Positions 6,981 to 10,000 of a DNA stretch of 10,000 bases are shown here, in pieces (the stretch's first letter is position 1; each line of letters starts with the position of its first letter). The DNA is from Acanthamoeba sp. SK_2022b (Eukaryota > Discosea > Longamoebia > Acanthamoebidae). Where the stretch lies: positions 1 through 10,000 of the forward strand of contig JANDJZ010000396.1 of the NCBI GenBank assembly GCA_027943245.1, in the 5' to 3' direction. Below the pieces are notes generated by a model. The model was not told where the DNA came from. It did not search any database and was given only the letters and a program-made list of their open reading frames with translations. The translations under genes and the position numbers were made by a program.

Positions 6981-8561
6981 GGCCATATGTTGGTAGGTAG
7001 AATTCAGCCAGTTCAGCAGTGCTCTGTTTACCTGACATATGTGGTGGGTCAGCAAGGAGCAAAAGTGTGTGCATGATAGTTATATTGTACCTCCTGAGGA
7101 TGCTCCTGCTGTGTCCAATGGGCACAGATTTCAATGTGATGTCTTGACAGCCTTGGAATCTGCAGGGAGGCAAAGACATGGCCTTAGGTATGACTTGACA
7201 ATAAAAGTGTGCTGGAGGGTGTACCCATTGCTCCATGTGCTTGCTGGCTGAGGGAGGCAGCACCTTGTCCTTCCCTGCAGTGATCATCAAGCAGGGCTGT
7301 TGGATCTTGTGGCCAGCCTTGCTGCAGTTCCAGCGCCAGTTCTTTTCTACATTCCTATTGATGTGCAGGAGTTTGGTCATTGTTTCTCCAAAGGCAAAAC
7401 GATCAGGGTGGAGACATAATACCTGTACCAATTTAGCCCTCCACGAAACCCGCTCTTCTTAAAGGCTTGAACGTAGTAGTGGAAATCAGTGGAGGTAAAC
7501 ATCATGCTGGGCTTGAGCTGCTCCTTAGGAGGGAAACCGACCAGCATTCCTCCTGGAGAGAGGGATAAGAGAGCGTCAGTTTCCACCCACTCCACTGGCT
7601 TTGGTTATTACCTCGTTCTCGCACATTGGCACTCGAGAGCCGAACATTGGCCGCGAGGAGCGGTGCAACATCATCAGGGTGGCTGGAACGTATGAGGCAT
7701 GCTAGCGAATACTCCACGTCTTTCTCAAACTCGGCCTCTGCCACTCCCTGGAGCCAGCAGTAATCAAAGCAGGCTGATCAGACAGTTACTCCTTTCTCAC
7801 GGAAGATGGCTTAACCTCTTGCATGAAGTAGAGCTGGTAGTCATAGTTGCCGGGCTTCTCAAGCATGGAGGCCATGGGGCTACGCTTTGGGTTTGGAGGA
7901 AAGAAGGGAGTGTTGAGGGCGGCTACGCCCAGCACGCGTTCGGGGTAATGCAGTGCCATCGCCCACACAACGGAGCCGCCCCTGAAACATGAGTGAGCCA
8001 AGACCAGGAAGTCATCGTTTTCAAGTGAGACTCACTGAAGCTTTGAGCAAAAGGCAAGGAGATGGCTACCAGTCATGGCCGATAAAGACAGCCTTGTCGA
8101 TGCCAAGTTCGTCGAGGAGGGCCACGAGGTCTGCCACCACCTCCTGCTGGCCATAGGCCTCTGCCTGCACGGTATGCGCTTGGAATTGGAAGTAAACGAA
8201 GCACGCAACTGCCGTAGTACCTCGTGTGGGCCCTGCGACTCACCAAAGCCGCGCAGGTCAGGCGCGATCACTCGATAGCCGGCCTCGCCCAGTGCTCGTA
8301 TCTGCTCAAATGTTTGAGTAATGAAGAAAATACTACAGTACAAATGGTACAAGAGCAAGGAGGAAGGGAGGGTGCCTGGTGGCGCCAGGTGAACCAGAAG
8401 TCCGGCCAGCCGTGACATAGCACGAGGGGCGTCTGCCAGGTACTGGCCGACGAAGTAGCTGTCCCTTTGCTGGCGGTGGCAGGGCTGGTCTGGGTCCACT
8501 CAACATAGTGCAGCCGCAGGCCGGTAGCCAGCGCAACGTGGTGGTGGGTAACCCCCTCCAT
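6972..8561 (-). CDS. Soluble-type epoxide hydrolase (alpha/beta hydrolase fold), 9 exons, PTS1 AKL
   Basis: Expected to hydrolyse epoxides (fatty-acid or xenobiotic) to diols. Exons (minus): 8561-8376, 8301-8221, 8164-8070, 7981-7816, 7747-7612, 7552-7423, 7354-7225, 7159-7091, 7031-6972; phases agree throughout, giving 350 aa. Seen: oxyanion motif HGWP (50-53); GHDWGG with nucleophile D120; cap-domain YQLYF (Y172) and HYYVQAF (Y247/Y248), where the two family tyrosines sit; GFRGGLNWYRN; acid D294 in AGKDKVLPP; and H322 in CAHWTQQEHP. This is the C-terminal hydrolase half of animal EPHX2 without the phosphatase domain. The last residues, AKL, fit the peroxisomal PTS1 consensus. Intron 1 begins with GC. 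The start is the ATG at 8561; an upstream GTG (8567) is unlikely. Exons 7-9 lie in CpG-poor DNA, unlike exons 1-6. It begins 147 nt after the TADA1-like stop. Confidence 0.93.
8302..8375 (-). other. GC-AG intron (hydrolase intron 1)
   Basis: Exon 1 must end in ...TGGCGCCACCAG to give WRHQ, and exon 2 must start ATACGAGCA to give IRALGEAGYRV, which is the family's usual continuity. The base pair after CAG is GC (CAG|GCACCC). No GT nearby keeps both frame and motif. The acceptor, TTTGAGCAG, is normal. GC-AG introns are a known minor class of U2 introns, normally with a strong CAG|GCA-type context, as here. Confidence 0.8.
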
Positions 8562-8708
8562 CCCCACAACTTGTCGCTTTGTTTTGTTGTCGACCGGTCC
8601 AAACTTGAAAACAACAAAATAGCGCTCTGTGTATTGGGGCTGCTGGTCAAGGGTTTACACGACGACAGCAAGGCAGCGGAAGGAGGCGGTAGAGGCGCAG
8701 AGGCGTCG

Positions 8709-9852
8709 TCAGTAGTCCTCCTGGATGAGGAGGATCCTCTCTTGGTTGACGGGCAGGTCTTCGCCCAGAAGATAGGGACGATGCTGTACCATGGTGAGCA
8801 TGTCCCGCGCGGTGATGGTGTTGCCCTCAGGCCGATTAAATACAGTGTGTGTCGAGAAGGGAGTAGTAGTAGAGGCAGATGTAGAAGAGGCGGAAGCGGC
8901 AGAGAGTCCCGATGGCGTGAGCGTTTTCGTTCGCTTACAAGCGTCGAGAATGTCCTTGAGGTGATGCTGTAATGTGGGGGAGGCCAACACAAAGAGTAGG
9001 GAGGGGGAGGGGGAGTGAGCAAACGCCATCAACAATGAGGAACGATGGGCAGTGGGTACCTCCATGGCGTGTGTCATGAGGTTGACAGCCTCTGGCGAGA
9101 TTTCGGTGAGGCCGGCCTCGGTGGCTATTTTGTACATGCGATTGCGGAGCGCCCACGACGAGGGCGATATCGCGCCGCCAAAGTCGTGTGCCAGGCGCAG
9201 GTGATCTGTTGTATGTGAAAAGGGGGCAGGGCCGTGAATGCGCCATACCAGTCACAGAACAGAAACACCACACGACGCCACAGGTGCTGATGCGGGGGAG
9301 GGGGAAACAGGGTGAAGAGCAAGGGAGGACGCACCACTGCCAAGCTGCCGCACGACGGGTGAGGGACGACGGGGCGCAACTCGCGTGCGGACGATGCTGG
9401 AGGCGCCAGGAGCGGCGGCGGCCTTGGCGGCGGCGGCAGCAGTCTTGAGGCGCTTGGCCGAGGGCGCGCTCGTAGCCGCGTCGCTCTCGCGCTTGAGCCC
9501 GCCCGACCCGCTCGATGGCACCGTGAACGACGGCACGGCACTGTACGCATTGCGAACCAGTGCCTTGATCAAGTGGTTGTGCAGCGCCACTGTGGTGGAA
9601 AAACAGGTTAACGATACTACACCCAACAATCTGTGGGGGGGGGGTATAAAACTGTGATGGAGCGTTCAGGGAGATGGTACCATTTTCCTGACGCCCTTCA
9701 AGGATGGCATAAATCTGGCAATCGAACTCGTACTTGGTCAATTTTGCGGCAAGAAATGCTCGAAGGCACGTCCAGTAGTCATCTGCCGTCTCCCTCGAGA
9801 GATTACCAAACAAATTGGCCTTGACTTCTTCCAGATCCACCCGATCCATCAT
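8709..9852 (-). CDS. TADA1: SAGA complex subunit ADA1/TADA1 (transcriptional adapter 1), 4 exons
   Basis: Structural subunit of the nuclear SAGA histone acetyltransferase coactivator (Hfi1/Ada1 in yeast). Exons (minus): 9852-9681, 9589-9335, 9205-9060, 8966-8709 with introns of 91, 129 and 93 nt, giving 276 aa, somewhat shorter than animal TADA1. Seen: an N-terminal helical block, DDYWTCLRAFLAAKLTKYEFD (25-44) then VALHNHLIKALVRNA (58-72), typical of the SAGA-Tad1 family. Next comes a low-complexity Ala/Ser linker with basic AKRLK (102-106) that could be a nuclear signal. A histone-fold-like segment (about 155-205: RNRMYKIATEAGL, ISPEAVNLM, HHLKDILDAC) follows, then a conserved C-terminal stretch. 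ATG ATG at 9852/9849 gives two possible starts one codon apart. Intron 3 is stop-free and a multiple of three. The next gene starts 147 nt downstream on the same strand. Confidence 0.85.
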
Positions 9853-10000
9853 GTAACGGAGGGGAAGGAACCCCTTTGTGTGAGATGGCTAACAAGCCGT
9901 GCAGAGATGGCACCAATCGCCAAGAAAAATTTCTGACTGTGTGGGCGCCAACGGTAAAAAGATGAGCACCGAAAAAAATATATTTACATTTACAAGCTGA
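9853..10000 (-). promoter_or_regulatory. Presumed 5' leader and promoter of TADA1-like gene
   Basis: These 148 nt lie upstream of the TADA1-like start codon and contain no open frame of note. On the minus strand there is an AT-rich run (TAAATATATTTTTT, around 9975) and a GATTGG (inverted CCAAT, near 9917). Either could be a promoter element, but neither placement is diagnostic. The upstream neighbour is outside the window. Confidence 0.25.

Larger units (their letters stand above)
4360..7400. other. CpG-depleted block with sharp edges
   Basis: By eye only about twelve CpG dinucleotides occur in roughly 3 kb (near 4476, 4716, 4820, 5155, 5229, 5661, 5706, 5854, 6165, 6238, 6474, 7334). At this base composition well over a hundred would be expected. 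TpG and CpA are abundant. Flanking exons carry several CpG per 60 bases (for example six in 601-660). The left edge lies near 4355, after a cluster of CpG at 4325-4352. The right edge lies at about 7400, inside intron 6 of the hydrolase gene. Long-term cytosine methylation and deamination is the simplest explanation. A recombined or mis-assembled tract is the alternative, but splice phase and protein motifs continue across the right edge. Confidence 0.85.

Noticed and set aside
6693..7076. Plus-strand frame of 127 codons
   Set aside because: It is antisense to the last hydrolase exon and its downstream region, and matches no family.
4360..7400. The CpG-poor block as a transferred or contaminating insert
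   Set aside because: Hydrolase exons 7-9 lie inside it and join exons 1-6 in correct phase, restoring the acid Asp, catalytic His and the conserved NWYRN motif. A simple insert or random chimera does not explain this, though read-level support should still be confirmed.
1..10000. CRISPR array, operon structure, tRNA or rRNA genes
   Set aside because: There are no regularly spaced repeats and no ribosome-binding sites. The genes are intron-bearing and eukaryotic, and I found no tRNA cloverleaf or rRNA sequence.

Overview
This window comes from a nuclear genome of a eukaryotic protist. Three intron-rich genes lie head-to-tail on the minus strand, with short introns (56 to 153 nt) and GC-rich, CpG-rich exons. 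A Rap GTPase-activating protein joined to a talin-F3-like domain, together with a metazoan-like Ada1 subunit, suggests an amoebozoan (Acanthamoeba-like) or a unicellular holozoan. This is inference; no rRNA or other marker is present to settle it.

Layout, read 5'->3' on the minus strand. (1) 9852-8709: a 4-exon gene for the SAGA coactivator subunit ADA1/TADA1, 276 aa. (2) 8561-6972: a 9-exon alpha/beta-fold epoxide hydrolase, 350 aa, with a complete Asp/Asp/His triad, two cap tyrosines and a C-terminal AKL peroxisome signal. Its first intron is GC-AG. (3) 3972 to beyond base 1: at least 15 exons encoding a Rap1GAP-type protein (856 aa visible). It has an N-terminal Rap1GAP-like region, a catalytic RapGAP domain with the asparagine-thumb motif, a talin-F3/PTB-like domain, and a long Ser/Pro-rich tail that leaves the window. 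All introns were placed by eye from splice sites, phase continuity and family motifs.

Between genes 2 and 3 lies about 3 kb without a convincing intact gene. It holds a degraded non-LTR retrotransposon fragment on the plus strand, a 38-bp near-perfect inverted repeat, a second imperfect inverted duplication, and coding-like debris.

The most striking signal is base composition. From about 4360 to about 7400 CpG almost disappears (about 12 CpG in 3 kb by eye), while the flanks carry several CpG per 60 bases. The block does not coincide with an insertion: its right edge falls inside intron 6 of the hydrolase gene, so exons 7-9 are CpG-depleted and exons 1-6 are not. This looks like deamination of methylated cytosine that spread from repeat-rich intergenic DNA into a working gene. 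The inverted repeats are plausible nucleation points.

The three genes have unrelated jobs (transcription coactivation, epoxide or lipid metabolism, Rap and adhesion signalling), and nothing suggests a functional cluster.
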